Positions 1 through 7,722 of a stretch of 28,827 bases of DNA are shown here, piece after piece. Location: contig CATZKS010000009.1 of the NCBI GenBank assembly GCA_958421035.1, forward strand, positions 1-28,827. Direction: 5' to 3'. The position numbers were made by a program, and so were the translations under genes. The DNA comes from an uncultured Collinsella sp. GTDB taxonomy: Bacteria; Actinomycetota; Coriobacteriia; Coriobacteriales; Coriobacteriaceae. Numbering within the stretch: position 1 is the stretch's first letter; every line of letters starts with the position of its first letter. The notes beneath the pieces were generated by a model. It saw only the letters and a list, made by a program, of their open reading frames with translations. It did not search any database and was not told where the DNA came from.

Positions 1-517
1 GGGTTCTTTCGTCCTGCGGAGTGTCCGCGAAAGTCAGCCCTCAGATCCTGCTACGACTACGCCCTCGGATTGTGTGGGCTGATGAAGAACGTGGTTGTGG
101 GGGCCTTTTGTCCCCGTGCTTTGGGACTGGGTGCCTTTTTGGAGCGCTTCTTTATTCCTTATGCTGGATGAAATGCCCCATGTTTTTGTAAGGGTGCATA
201 CTCGTCTTATCAATGCATAGAATCTCGTATAGTGCGAGTAAGATATTACGCTGCCTATTTTGTGTTTAGCAAAGATATAGTTTGCATAATCTGGTCTAAT
301 CCCTGCTCTATTAAAATAAAGTTGCACGTAAATGACGTAGATATGCTTGAGCTGGGATTCTTTACGCTGAGCGGGTAAAAGCGACCGTTCACCGTTCAAC
401 TGTTTTCAAAATGAATAAAATGAGCGATAAAGAGAATATAAACCTTAATAAACTCGCGTATCGCACGGGCGCGGGTTATTAATGGGTTGTAGGCCTTTTA
501 CAGAAAGGATTCCAGCA
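1..517. other. AT-rich leader region upstream of arcC1, no convincing gene
   Basis: No reading frame here looks like a real protein. A 121-codon minus-strand frame (399-34) has no ribosome binding site and no recognisable domain. The first ~170 bases are GC-rich and open in two plus frames, so they could be the 3' end of an upstream gene, but I do not recognise it. From about 150 to 480 the sequence is much richer in A/T than the rest of the window and probably holds the promoter and control region of arcC1. Around 409-420 there is an ATGAATAAAAT string that resembles half of an ArgR box; this is a weak match. No clear -35/-10 pair was found. Confidence 0.5.
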
Positions 518-1480
518 ATGTCTAAGCCTCTTGGCAAGCCCGACCGTATCGTCGTCGCCCTTGGCGGCAACGCCCTCGGCAACAACCCCGTTGAGCAGAT
601 CGAGGCCGTGAGCAACACCGCTCATGCTCTTCTCGGCCTGATTGAGCAGGGTAACGAGATCATCATCACCCACGGCAACGGCCCGCAGGTCGGCATGATC
701 CAGAACGCCTTCGCCGCTGCCCACGACGCCATCGGCACCCCCGAGATGCCGCTGCCCGAGTGCGGCGCCATGTCCCAGGGCTACATTGGTTATCACCTGC
801 AGCAGGGCATCGGCCGCGAGATGCACAAGCGCTATAAGCGTTGGCACGCCGCCACCGTCGTCACCCAGATCGAGTGCGACCCGGACGATCCCGCGTTCAA
901 GAACCCGACCAAGCCGATCGGCCCCTTCTACACCGAGGAGCAGGCCAAGGAGTTCATGGCCGAGGATCCCTCCAAGGTCTTCGTCGAGGATTCCGGCCGC
1001 GGCTGGCGTCGCGTCGTCGCTTCCCCCGATCCCAAGAAGATCGTCGAGGCCGACTCCATCCTCAACCTGCTCGACAACGAGTTCATCGTCATCGCCTGCG
1101 GTGGCGGCGGCATCCCCGTCGTCCGCGACTACGAGAACAAGGGCTGCTACAAGGGCGTCCCCGCCGTCATCGACAAGGACCTGGGCGGCGAGCTGCTGGC
1201 CGAGGACTGCGACGCCGACGTCCTGTTCCTGCTGACCGCCGTTGAGCATGTCGCCATCAACTTTGGCAAGCCCAACCAGGAGGAGCTCGAGGACCTCACC
1301 GCCGACGAGGCCGAGCGCCTGGCCGACGAGGGCCAGTTCGGCAAGGGTTCCATGGAGCCCAAGGTCCGCGCTGCCATCAAGTTCGCCCGTTCTCGCAAGG
1401 GCCGCACCTGCATCATCGGCGCACTGGACAAGGCCGCCGAGACCATGGCCGGCCTCTCCGGTACGCGCATCCACGAGTAG
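518..1480 (+). CDS. arcC: Carbamate kinase, first copy (ArcC1)
   Basis: Carbamate kinase transfers the phosphate of carbamoyl phosphate to ADP, the ATP-yielding last step of the ADI pathway, in the cytoplasm. The 320-residue length is normal for the family. The N-terminal GGNALGN nucleotide/carbamate loop, the THGNGPQ motif and a glycine-rich GGGGIPV segment are all present. I place the start at ATG 518, matching the second copy exactly; an ATG at 482 in the same frame would add 12 residues that copy 2 lacks. The ribosome site is AGAAAGG at about 501. From 536 to the stop and beyond the terminator the DNA appears identical to the copy at 7723-8685; only the first six codons and the ribosome site differ. 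It stands alone, followed by its own terminator and a convergent regulator gene. It could be a spare, separately regulated arcC or the footprint of a recombination event. Confidence 0.95.
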   Translation: MSKPLGKPDRIVVALGGNALGNNPVEQIEAVSNTAHALLGLIEQGNEIIITHGNGPQVGMIQNAFAAAHDAIGTPEMPLPECGAMSQGYIGYHLQQGIGREMHKRYKRWHAATVVTQIECDPDDPAFKNPTKPIGPFYTEEQAKEFMAEDPSKVFVEDSGRGWRRVVASPDPKKIVEADSILNLLDNEFIVIACGGGGIPVVRDYENKGCYKGVPAVIDKDLGGELLAEDCDADVLFLLTAVEHVAINFGKPNQEELEDLTADEAERLADEGQFGKGSMEPKVRAAIKFARSRKGRTCIIGALDKAAETMAGLSGTRIHE

Positions 1481-1579
1481 TCTCTACTCTGTTGCCTCTC
1501 TCGTGGGCGCCGGGCAAGGCGCCCGCAAACTAGCCTCTCTTCATGAGCCCCGCGGTCCGCTCCGACTGCGGGGCTTTTG
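536..1579 (+). repeat. 1,044-bp direct repeat, copy 1 (arcC plus terminator)
   Basis: This block matches 7741-8784 with a constant offset of 7,205 bases. I compared it by eye and by the identical translations in several frames on both strands, and found no mismatch. Identity begins at codon 7 of arcC and stops right after the terminator T-run. It runs through synonymous sites and noncoding DNA alike, so it reflects a very recent duplication or gene conversion rather than protein-level selection. Confidence 0.95.
1505..1579 (+). terminator. Tandem hairpin plus intrinsic terminator of arcC1
   Basis: A 7-bp perfect hairpin (GGGCGCC/GGCGCCC, 1505-1524) is followed by a second stem AGCCCCGC/GCGGGGCT (1546-1553 with 1568-1575) and TTTT at 1576-1579. 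It lies inside the duplicated block, so arcC2 has the same terminator at 8710-8784. Confidence 0.85.
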
Positions 1580-1587
1580 CTATTCAC

Positions 1588-1618
1588 CTAGTCATCGGGG
1601 ACGTTCTTAAACGACTAG
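1588..1618. repeat. GGGGAC-core palindromic repeat (REP-like), copy 1
   Basis: A 31-base element with inverted ends CTAGTC/GACTAG around a GGGGACGTTCTTAAA core. The reverse complement of 8885-8914 matches it closely (TAGTCAT-y-GGGGAC-nnn-CTTAAA-y-GACT), so this is a dispersed repeat. It begins 9 bases after the end of the duplicated arcC block. Confidence 0.7.
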
Positions 1619-1677
1619 TCAAAAGGGGCACTCTTGCCGCGAACAGGTACGGCACCTGGGGATTTACGACTAAGAGG

Positions 1678-2334
1678 CTAGTACGTCAGATCGTGAGTTG
1701 CCTGAAACCAAACGACGACACCTAAGACACGAAGGCGATGCCTGTCCAGAGTGATGTTGGGTTCTTCTGTCAAATAGGAATACGTTGACAGCGCAATCGT
1801 ATTCCCTCGGATTTCATATCGCCGAATAACTATGGCCGATGCGTCTACCATCGCAACGACGGTGCATCCGTTCCACGGTTTAGCAACAGGATCGACCAGC
1901 AGAACGCAGCTTTGCGGATAGCAGCGTGACATGCTGCTGTTGTTCATCTGAACTAGAAAGCCTCCCGGGTGCCTTTCGAGAACGGGTCCTGGAACGAAGG
2001 TGTGCCCACTTTTCTTTAGGCTAAAGCCACCGTTGAAGCGTACGATTTTATAGATCCCGCATTCTTCGTTTTGGGCTACGGTCGGGCTTTTCTCAGGCCG
2101 CGTGCTTAAGCCGGCAGAGGCAAGGCCGCTATTACTTGCGGCGAGCTCATCAAACGTTACATCAAAAAGCTCGGTCAGCTTATCGAGAGTCGACACCTTG
2201 ACGGCGGTGTGTCCACGTTCCCAACGACATACTGTTTCTTTGGTAACGCCGAGCATGTCGGCAAATTGCTGCTGCGTTAAGCCTTCGCGGGTTCTAAGGC
2301 ATTTAATGTTATCCCCTTGGGCCATGTTATTCAT
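1678..2334 (-). CDS. HTH (XRE-type) regulator with S24/LexA-like C-terminal domain
   Basis: A 218-residue predicted DNA-binding protein. Residues ~8-62 form a Cro/cI-type helix-turn-helix (GLTQQQFADMLGVTKETVCRWERG). Residues ~115-212 resemble the S24 (LexA/cI) domain, with the NNSSM segment where GDSM normally holds the catalytic serine (S134) and a closing LGVVVWF strand. The lysine of the Ser-Lys dyad appears replaced by arginine (VIRRYE, R171/R172), so self-cleavage is doubtful and the domain may sense a ligand or only dimerise. The start is ATG 2334, 4 bases after an AGG, overlapping the end of the deiminase gene by 8 bases; ATG 2325 is the alternative. The overlap implies co-translation with the upstream deiminase paralogue. 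It is convergent with arcC1. It may control the divergent arc promoter region (inference). Codon use is less GC-biased than in the arc operon, hinting at a separate origin. Confidence 0.85.
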   Translation of the reverse strand: MNNMAQGDNIKCLRTREGLTQQQFADMLGVTKETVCRWERGHTAVKVSTLDKLTELFDVTFDELAASNSGLASAGLSTRPEKSPTVAQNEECGIYKIVRFNGGFSLKKSGHTFVPGPVLERHPGGFLVQMNNSSMSRCYPQSCVLLVDPVAKPWNGCTVVAMVDASAIVIRRYEIRGNTIALSTYSYLTEEPNITLDRHRLRVLGVVVWFQATHDLTY

Positions 2335-3574
2335 CACGCCTAAGTGGCAAGCACAAACAGTTGGGCCCGCCAAAGCCGTTTGTCAGCTCGTGTATGGAAA
2401 TGGGAACAAGATCGATTCCGGCCTGTTCAAGAGCAGCGTTCGTCGCTTGATTCTCTTCATAGACACAGACTTTGCCCGGTCGGAGGCACAGCACACTGGC
2501 TGCGTTATTCGTGCACTCTTTTTCTGCCAAATTGGGATTAGATCCACCGCAGGGAATAAAACGAAGCTCGGGTATGCCGAGCGCGGCGGCCAGTGCCTCC
2601 TTGACTCCTTTTTCGACGGCGTGAATCTGGCAGAGATTCTCTGCTCGATTTCGCGTAATCTGATAAGAGCGAGATTCCGCGAGTAGCTGGGGGTCGACAA
2701 CAAAAGTATCGTAGTCGACCCGGCTTAGGTACGTATCAAGATGGATACACAGGCTCCGCTCGGGTACCTCAATTGCCCATACGGCGTCGATGCTCGAGTC
2801 GGGATTCCACAGGAGGGTACGAGCGAGCATATCGATGGCTGCAGATTCGGTTCTCTGAGAGATGCCGACTGCGACATTATGAGCATCAAGATTGATGATA
2901 TCGCCCCCTTCAATATGGAAGGTCGAATCGTGACGATAAAACGAGGGCGTGTCCTTGAAATTGGGATGGTATTTAAAAATCGTTTGGTAGAGCGCTACTT
3001 CGCGATTGCGCTCGGGCCAATACATGTGGTTGAAGGAGATGCCGGAGCCGATGGTGCTTACCGGGTCGCGCACGAACCACATGGTGTTTAATGGACTTAC
3101 GAGCAGCTCGTCAGGGGCATAGGCCTCGCCGGTTAATTCGGCGAGTCTGTCCCCGCCGTCGAAGCAGTATGTAACTTGCCCGTGGCGGATGCCGCCAATC
3201 GATGCCGAGACGAGCTCCTGCGCCGATCGGGTGTGTTCAAGATGCTCGCGGACTGCTTGCTGCAACTCGGCGCCAATCGCGCCGCATTCATTGACAAAGG
3301 AATCGACAAAAGATGCTCGAGCTTCGGGGCATGAGTCAAGCGCTTCTATAAGAAGTTGGTCGAGATACAGAACCTCTACGCCTTCATGCTCGAGCACTGA
3401 GGTATAGGCATCACACTCAGCTAGGGCCCTATCCAAGTCAAATAGGCTGCTCGATGGTCTTAGGCTAAAAACTTGGCCAAAATGGCCTTCGGGATAGTTT
3501 TGGGTTTCGATACCGGGTCGATATAAAAGGGTCTGTTTAAGCTTACCGATTTCGCTGGTGACATGAATTGGCAT
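2327..3574 (-). CDS. Arginine deiminase family paralogue (diverged ArcA)
   Basis: A 415-residue guanidine-modifying enzyme closely resembling arginine deiminase (arginine to citrulline plus ammonia). With the start at ATG 3574 the catalytic set is intact: D170 (FVRDP), E222 (HIEGGD), H278/D280 (HLD) and nucleophile C406 (GGPNC). R189 (ERNRE), R241 (SQRT) and N163 also match residues I recall as substrate contacts in the Pseudomonas enzyme. The arginine expected five residues before the nucleophile (GRGGPRC in the operon copy) is phenylalanine here (F401), and the residue just before Cys is Asn instead of Arg. That may alter substrate specificity or loop closure. A TTG at 3613 would add 13 residues, but homology starts at the ATG. 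It is divergent from arcD and overlaps the downstream regulator gene. It could be a true second ADI or an enzyme for another guanidino compound. Confidence 0.9.
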   Translation of the reverse strand: MPIHVTSEIGKLKQTLLYRPGIETQNYPEGHFGQVFSLRPSSSLFDLDRALAECDAYTSVLEHEGVEVLYLDQLLIEALDSCPEARASFVDSFVNECGAIGAELQQAVREHLEHTRSAQELVSASIGGIRHGQVTYCFDGGDRLAELTGEAYAPDELLVSPLNTMWFVRDPVSTIGSGISFNHMYWPERNREVALYQTIFKYHPNFKDTPSFYRHDSTFHIEGGDIINLDAHNVAVGISQRTESAAIDMLARTLLWNPDSSIDAVWAIEVPERSLCIHLDTYLSRVDYDTFVVDPQLLAESRSYQITRNRAENLCQIHAVEKGVKEALAAALGIPELRFIPCGGSNPNLAEKECTNNAASVLCLRPGKVCVYEENQATNAALEQAGIDLVPISIHELTNGFGGPNCLCLPLRRDE

Positions 3575-3692
3575 TAGAACGCTCGCTTTAATTCGGATGA
3601 TGACTGATGTCAATTATCGTTCTGCTGGGAGAAGTTTAAGTGAGTATGTTGTGGGTATCGGTGGACGGCTTAAGCTCTTGATTGAAAGTCAC

Positions 3693-3743
3693 CAATTGAT
3701 AAAAAATATCAATTTAGTTCGATAATTGAGCTTATATATCAAC
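3693..3743. promoter_or_regulatory. Paired TTGA-N9-TCAA dyads in the divergent arcA-paralogue/arcD region
   Basis: Two 17-base dyads occur at 3696-3712 and 3726-3742. The first is an 8-bp perfect inverted repeat (AATTGATA/TATCAATT, 3694-3701 with 3707-3714). The second keeps TTGA and ATATCAA. Their starts are exactly 30 bases apart, close to three helical turns, as expected for cooperative operator sites. The spacing does not fit an FNR box (TTGAT-N4-ATCAA). Candidates are an ArgR-like protein or the HTH/S24 regulator encoded next door (inference). Confidence 0.5.
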
Positions 3744-3870
3744 TAAAGCCCATCTGCCTTCTAATACTATCCATTCGCATAAATATCTAATGTCAACTGG
3801 CGTGAAAACCGAATAATAAGGTTGCCGGCGAAAAGCTCGTATCGAAAACCTGCAAACTAAAGGAGGCATA

Positions 3871-5307
3871 ATGGCCGAAGTGCAAAAGAAACGTGGGCTA
3901 CGAATTCCGCACGTCTACACCATTATCTTCATTCTCATGGTGTTGACCGCAGCTCTTACGTGGATCGTTCCCTCCGGCTCGTTTGAGAGGCAGGAGCTCA
4001 ACGGACGCGAGGTCACTGTTGCTGGAACATATGAGTCCGTTGAAAAGGTTTATGCGGACGAAGACGGCGCTGAGGTTGACCTGAAGCAAGGCCTGTTCGA
4101 TGTGCTCGAGGCTCCTGCGGTGGGAATTCAGCAGGCAGTTGAGGTCGTTGCCTTTATTCTGATTGTCGGCGGATCCTTTCAGGTCATTACTGCCACTGGA
4201 GCTATCACCAGCGGCGTGGCGCGCATCGTTAAGAAGTTCAAGAGTAAAGACATCCTGATTATTCCGATTTTGATGGCGGTTTTTGCGCTGGGCGGTAGCA
4301 CGTTCGGCATGGCGGAGGAGACCCTTCCATTTTTTGCCATCTTGCTGCCGATTGTTATGGCTATGGGATATGACTCCATTACGGCCTTTATGATCGTGTT
4401 CGTTGGCGCCCGTATTGGCTATATCGCATCGACGGTCAACCCCTTCAATGTTTTGATTGCTCAGGGAATTCTGAATATCCAGGGTAATCCCCAGCTCTGG
4501 CTTCGCGTTGTTGCCCTTGTCGTGCTGACCGCCATCGCTATTGCCTGGGTCGTGTTGTACGCTCGAAGGGTGAAGAAGAACCCCGAGTCCTCGATTGCTT
4601 ACGCTGATGATATCGAGAAGCGCAAAGAGCATGCATCAAATGACGAGCTGCTCGAAGCCGATTTCACCGGGCGCCAGAAGGCCGTAATCATCGTATTCGT
4701 GCTTGGAATCGTCGCCATTGTCTGGGGTCTTGTCACCCAGGGCTGGTATATGAACGAGATCTCTGCAGTCTTTATGGCTATGGCGCTCCTGTCTGGCATC
4801 GTATCGGGCATGAGCGAGAAGGAGATTGCTGCAGAGTTTGTTAAGGGTTTGGGCGACTTTGTTTTCTCTGCGGTCGTGGTCGGTCTTGCTCGAGGCATTT
4901 TGGTTATCGCCAACGATGGCTTGATTATCGATACGGTCCTAAACGCTCTTGCGACTGGCCTTGCCGGAATCCCCCCTGTTCTCTTTACCAGCATTTTGTA
5001 TGTCGTTGACAACTTGCTTTCGATTCTGGTTCCCAGCTCTTCGGGCATCGCGGCGCTCACCATCCCCATCTTTGGGCCTCTGGTTGAGCTCATGGGGCTA
5101 AATCCAGAAGCTGCGGTTACTGGCCTTTCGATGGGATCTGCAGCGATGTCGCTGATTTCCCCCACCAGCGCAATGCTTGTCGCCGGTCTTGGTGTTTGCA
5201 AGATCTCTCTTGGCCAGTGGTGGCGAGTTTCCTGGAAGTTCTTCCTTGTGGTCAGTGCGGTCTGTCTCGTATTTACCGCGGTATCCGGTCTGCTTCCGAT
5301 TGTCTAG
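3871..5307 (+). CDS. arcD: YfcC/DcuC-family arginine/ornithine antiporter (ArcD2-type)
   Basis: A 478-residue polytopic membrane protein. It starts with a short basic cytoplasmic tail, then a first membrane span (~14-32) ending in WIVPSGSF, the typical YfcC/DcuC-family opening. Roughly ten to twelve hydrophobic segments follow, with conserved GGSTFGMAEETLPFF, GARIGYIASTVNPFN and LVPSSSGIAALTIPI stretches. Members of this family act as arginine/ornithine exchangers in ADI operons, distinct from the APC-type ArcD of pseudomonads. Gene position, first in an arcD-arcA-arcB-arcC operon, supports that substrate; transport of another amino acid cannot be ruled out from sequence. The ribosome site AAAGGAGG lies 5 bases before the ATG, the strongest in the locus. 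Confidence 0.9.
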   Translation: MAEVQKKRGLRIPHVYTIIFILMVLTAALTWIVPSGSFERQELNGREVTVAGTYESVEKVYADEDGAEVDLKQGLFDVLEAPAVGIQQAVEVVAFILIVGGSFQVITATGAITSGVARIVKKFKSKDILIIPILMAVFALGGSTFGMAEETLPFFAILLPIVMAMGYDSITAFMIVFVGARIGYIASTVNPFNVLIAQGILNIQGNPQLWLRVVALVVLTAIAIAWVVLYARRVKKNPESSIAYADDIEKRKEHASNDELLEADFTGRQKAVIIVFVLGIVAIVWGLVTQGWYMNEISAVFMAMALLSGIVSGMSEKEIAAEFVKGLGDFVFSAVVVGLARGILVIANDGLIIDTVLNALATGLAGIPPVLFTSILYVVDNLLSILVPSSSGIAALTIPIFGPLVELMGLNPEAAVTGLSMGSAAMSLISPTSAMLVAGLGVCKISLGQWWRVSWKFFLVVSAVCLVFTAVSGLLPIV

Positions 5308-5371
5308 CAAACGAAACGACAACTTTGTAAGCCATTGCAATAACAATTGAGCTCTAATCCAGAAAGGAACG

Positions 5372-6619
5372 ATGATGAGCAAAGGTCTGAACGTTCATAG
5401 CGAAATTGGTGCCCTCAAGAAGGTATGCGTGCACCGACCGGGCTTGGACCTGGTAAACATGAAGGCGGAGGATTTTGAGCGCGCCTGGATTCATGACGCG
5501 TTTTATCTCGAGTATGCTCAGCGAGAGCATGACGAGTTTACTAATCTTCTTCGCGGTGCTGGCGCCGAGGTCGTTTATATGGAGGACTTGCTTGCCGAGA
5601 CTTTCGATCAGGTTGAGGGTTCTCGTGCCGAGTTTATGAGCAAGTTCGTTCCCGAGGCCAAGATCGAGAACCTGGCGCTTCGTCAGGCAGTCGTGGAGAA
5701 GCTCGACTCCATCAAGGACAACAAAGAGTTTGTTCTTACCGCTATGGGCGGCCTCTACGTACGCGATCTCGAGATTCCGCATGTGAGCGGTTCCCTTGCG
5801 AGCATGGATAGCGACGAGCTGAAGCCCGACGAAATGGTCTTGTTCCCGATGCCCGCCTCCTACTTCTCGCGTGATCCGATCGCTGTGGTCGGCAAGGGCG
5901 CGATGATGAACCGCATGTACTGGCATCAGCGCAACCGTGAGGTCGTATTCTATGAGACGATCATGCGCCACCATCCTGATTATGCTGGGGCTCCGCTTTG
6001 GTACGATCACAATAGCGATTGGCATATCGAAGGCGGCGACGTTCTGAACATTAACGCCACCACGCTTGCAATCGGTATTTCCGAGCGTACCCAGACCGCA
6101 GCCATCGACCAGCTTGCCAAGAATCTGTTCTGGGGCACGGGAGAGTCCGAGATCGAGCAGGTATTTGCCATCAAGATCCCCCACGGCTATGCCTATATGC
6201 ATCTTGATACGGTTTGTACTCAGGTTGATTACGATAAGTTTACCGTCTACCCCGGTATCTACGAGACGCTTCGTGCCTATCGACTCACCAAGGGTGATTC
6301 GGATGGCGAGGTCTTTATCGAGGAGATCGAGGGAACGATTCAGCAGATTCTTGAAATGGCAACCGGTATCGACCATATCACGATGATCGAATGTGGTGCC
6401 GGCGATCCGATCGAGGCATCCCGTGAGCAGTGGAACGATGGTTCCAACACGCTTGCTGTTGCGCCGGGTAAGGTGTGCGTCTATGAGCGCAACGTTGTTA
6501 CCAATGATGCGCTTTATAAGGCGGGCGTTGAGCTGTTGGTTGCTCCTTCCGAAGAGCTGTCTCGTGGTCGTGGTGGCCCGCGCTGCATGACCATGCCGTT
6601 CTGGCGCGAAGAGATTTAA
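5372..6619 (+). CDS. arcA: Arginine deiminase (ArcA)
   Basis: Hydrolyses arginine to citrulline and ammonia in the cytoplasm, the first step of the ADI pathway. The 415 residues match the family length. Catalytic residues are visible: D168 (FSRDP), E220 (HIEGGD), H277/D279 (HLDT) and nucleophile C405 in GRGGPRCM. R187, R239 and R400 match substrate-contact or lid positions. The asparagine normally six residues before the catalytic Asp (PNLYFTRD in many ADIs) is alanine here (PASYFSRD, A162), a change complementary to that in the minus-strand paralogue. The start is ATG 5372 or the adjacent ATG 5375; AGAAAGG precedes both. It lies 64 bases after arcD and 85 before arcB, in the same operon. Confidence 0.95.
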   Translation: MMSKGLNVHSEIGALKKVCVHRPGLDLVNMKAEDFERAWIHDAFYLEYAQREHDEFTNLLRGAGAEVVYMEDLLAETFDQVEGSRAEFMSKFVPEAKIENLALRQAVVEKLDSIKDNKEFVLTAMGGLYVRDLEIPHVSGSLASMDSDELKPDEMVLFPMPASYFSRDPIAVVGKGAMMNRMYWHQRNREVVFYETIMRHHPDYAGAPLWYDHNSDWHIEGGDVLNINATTLAIGISERTQTAAIDQLAKNLFWGTGESEIEQVFAIKIPHGYAYMHLDTVCTQVDYDKFTVYPGIYETLRAYRLTKGDSDGEVFIEEIEGTIQQILEMATGIDHITMIECGAGDPIEASREQWNDGSNTLAVAPGKVCVYERNVVTNDALYKAGVELLVAPSEELSRGRGGPRCMTMPFWREEI

Positions 6620-6637
6620 TTCCGTTCTGGTCCGAGA

Positions 6638-6669
6638 TGCGCGGATGCGCGTTCTTCGCGCGCCGCGCA
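6638..6669 (+). promoter_or_regulatory. Strong arcA-arcB intercistronic hairpin
   Basis: Twelve base pairs (6638-6651 with 6657-6669), broken only by an AT/G internal loop, close on a TTCTT loop. There is no T-run, so it is not a standard terminator. Hairpins between operon genes commonly set differential mRNA stability or act as processing sites; either role here is inference. Confidence 0.6.
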
Positions 6670-6704
6670 CTCATCAATTAGGTTAATAATGAAAGGAACC
6701 TATC

Positions 6705-7712
6705 ATGGCACTGAATCTTTCTGGTCGTAGTTTTCTGACCCTGCTTGATTTCACTACCGAGGAGATCGAGTATATGCTCGAGCTTTCGAAGGACTTTAAG
6801 AATCTCAAGCGCATGGGCGCTCCCCATCGTTATCTTGAGGGCAAGAACATCGTTCTGCTGTTTGAAAAGACTTCGACGCGTACGCGCTGCGCTTTCGAGG
6901 TGGGCGGTATGGATCTCGGCTTAGGTGTAACCTACCTTGATCCCGGTTCGTCGCAGATGGGCAAAAAGGAGTCCATTGAGGATACCGCCCGCGTGCTTGG
7001 TCGTATGTACGACGGTATCGAGTATCGCGGCTCTGACCAGTCCATTGTTGAGGAGCTTGCCGATAAAGCCGGCGTTCCCGTGTGGAATGGTCTCACCAAT
7101 GAGTATCACCCGACCCAGGCTTTGGCGGACATCCTTACGATGCGCGAGGAATTCGGCGACACGCGTGGCCTCAAGCTGACCTATCTCGGCAAGGAGCAGG
7201 GCAATGTAAGCGATTCCCTCATGGTGATCTGCGCCAAGCTCGGCATCAACTTCTGCTCTTGTGGGCCGAAAGGCGACGTTGAGGGCGCTACCCACTTTGA
7301 TCCCGAGCTGCTTGAGACTTGCCAGAAGATCGCCGAGGAAAATGGCTGCACCATTCAGCTTACTGACAACATCGATGAAGGCGTAAAGGATGCCGATGTT
7401 ATTTACACCGATGTCTGGGTTGGCATGGGCCAGGCTGAGGAGCTCTGGAAGAGCCGTATCAAGCTGCTCTCCCCGTACCGCGTAACCTCGGAGGTCATGG
7501 CGAAGGCAAACCCCAACGCTATCTTCATGCATTGTCTCCCGAGCTTCCACGATACCAAGACCACCATCGGAGCGGAAATCGCGGAGAAGTTCGGCGTAAC
7601 CGAGATGGAGGTCACCGACGAGGTCTTCGAGTCCGATAAGTCTCGCGTTTTCCAAGAGGCAGAGAACCGCATGCATACCATTAAAGCCGTGATGTACGCT
7701 ACTCTTCGATAA
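6705..7712 (+). CDS. arcB: Ornithine carbamoyltransferase, catabolic (ArcB)
   Basis: Phosphorolyses citrulline to ornithine and carbamoyl phosphate in the ADI pathway. The 335-residue length fits. The carbamoyl-phosphate motif STRTR is at 57-61, HPTQ at 135-138, and the ornithine-loop HCLP at 276-279. DVWVGMG (236-242) replaces the more usual DVWVSMG. It starts at ATG 6705 behind GAAAGGA. It is followed after only 10 bases by arcC2, so the two are surely co-transcribed. Its context, rather than its sequence, marks it as the catabolic enzyme; an anabolic argF would be expected with arg biosynthesis genes, none of which are present. Confidence 0.96.
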   Translation: MALNLSGRSFLTLLDFTTEEIEYMLELSKDFKNLKRMGAPHRYLEGKNIVLLFEKTSTRTRCAFEVGGMDLGLGVTYLDPGSSQMGKKESIEDTARVLGRMYDGIEYRGSDQSIVEELADKAGVPVWNGLTNEYHPTQALADILTMREEFGDTRGLKLTYLGKEQGNVSDSLMVICAKLGINFCSCGPKGDVEGATHFDPELLETCQKIAEENGCTIQLTDNIDEGVKDADVIYTDVWVGMGQAEELWKSRIKLLSPYRVTSEVMAKANPNAIFMHCLPSFHDTKTTIGAEIAEKFGVTEMEVTDEVFESDKSRVFQEAENRMHTIKAVMYATLR

Positions 7713-7722
7713 GGAGGCACGC

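Noticed and set aside
34..399. 121-codon minus-strand frame in the leader region
   Set aside because: No ribosome site, no recognisable domain, and a composition unlike the coding genes around it.
479..1474. Long open frame (331 codons) antisense to arcC1, repeated opposite arcC2
   Set aside because: It mirrors the strong G-start/C-end codon bias of arcC; the product is low-complexity (Asp/Gly/Ala/Leu-rich), has no ribosome site, and recurs only because arcC is duplicated.
1678..2334. Prophage repressor marking an integrated phage
   Set aside because: No phage structural, integrase or lysis genes nearby; its gene overlaps a deiminase gene, pointing to a metabolic regulator.
3696..3712. FNR/ANR box for anaerobic control of the arc operon
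   Set aside because: The half-sites TTGAT and ATCAA are 7 bases apart instead of 4, so the dyad does not fit that family.
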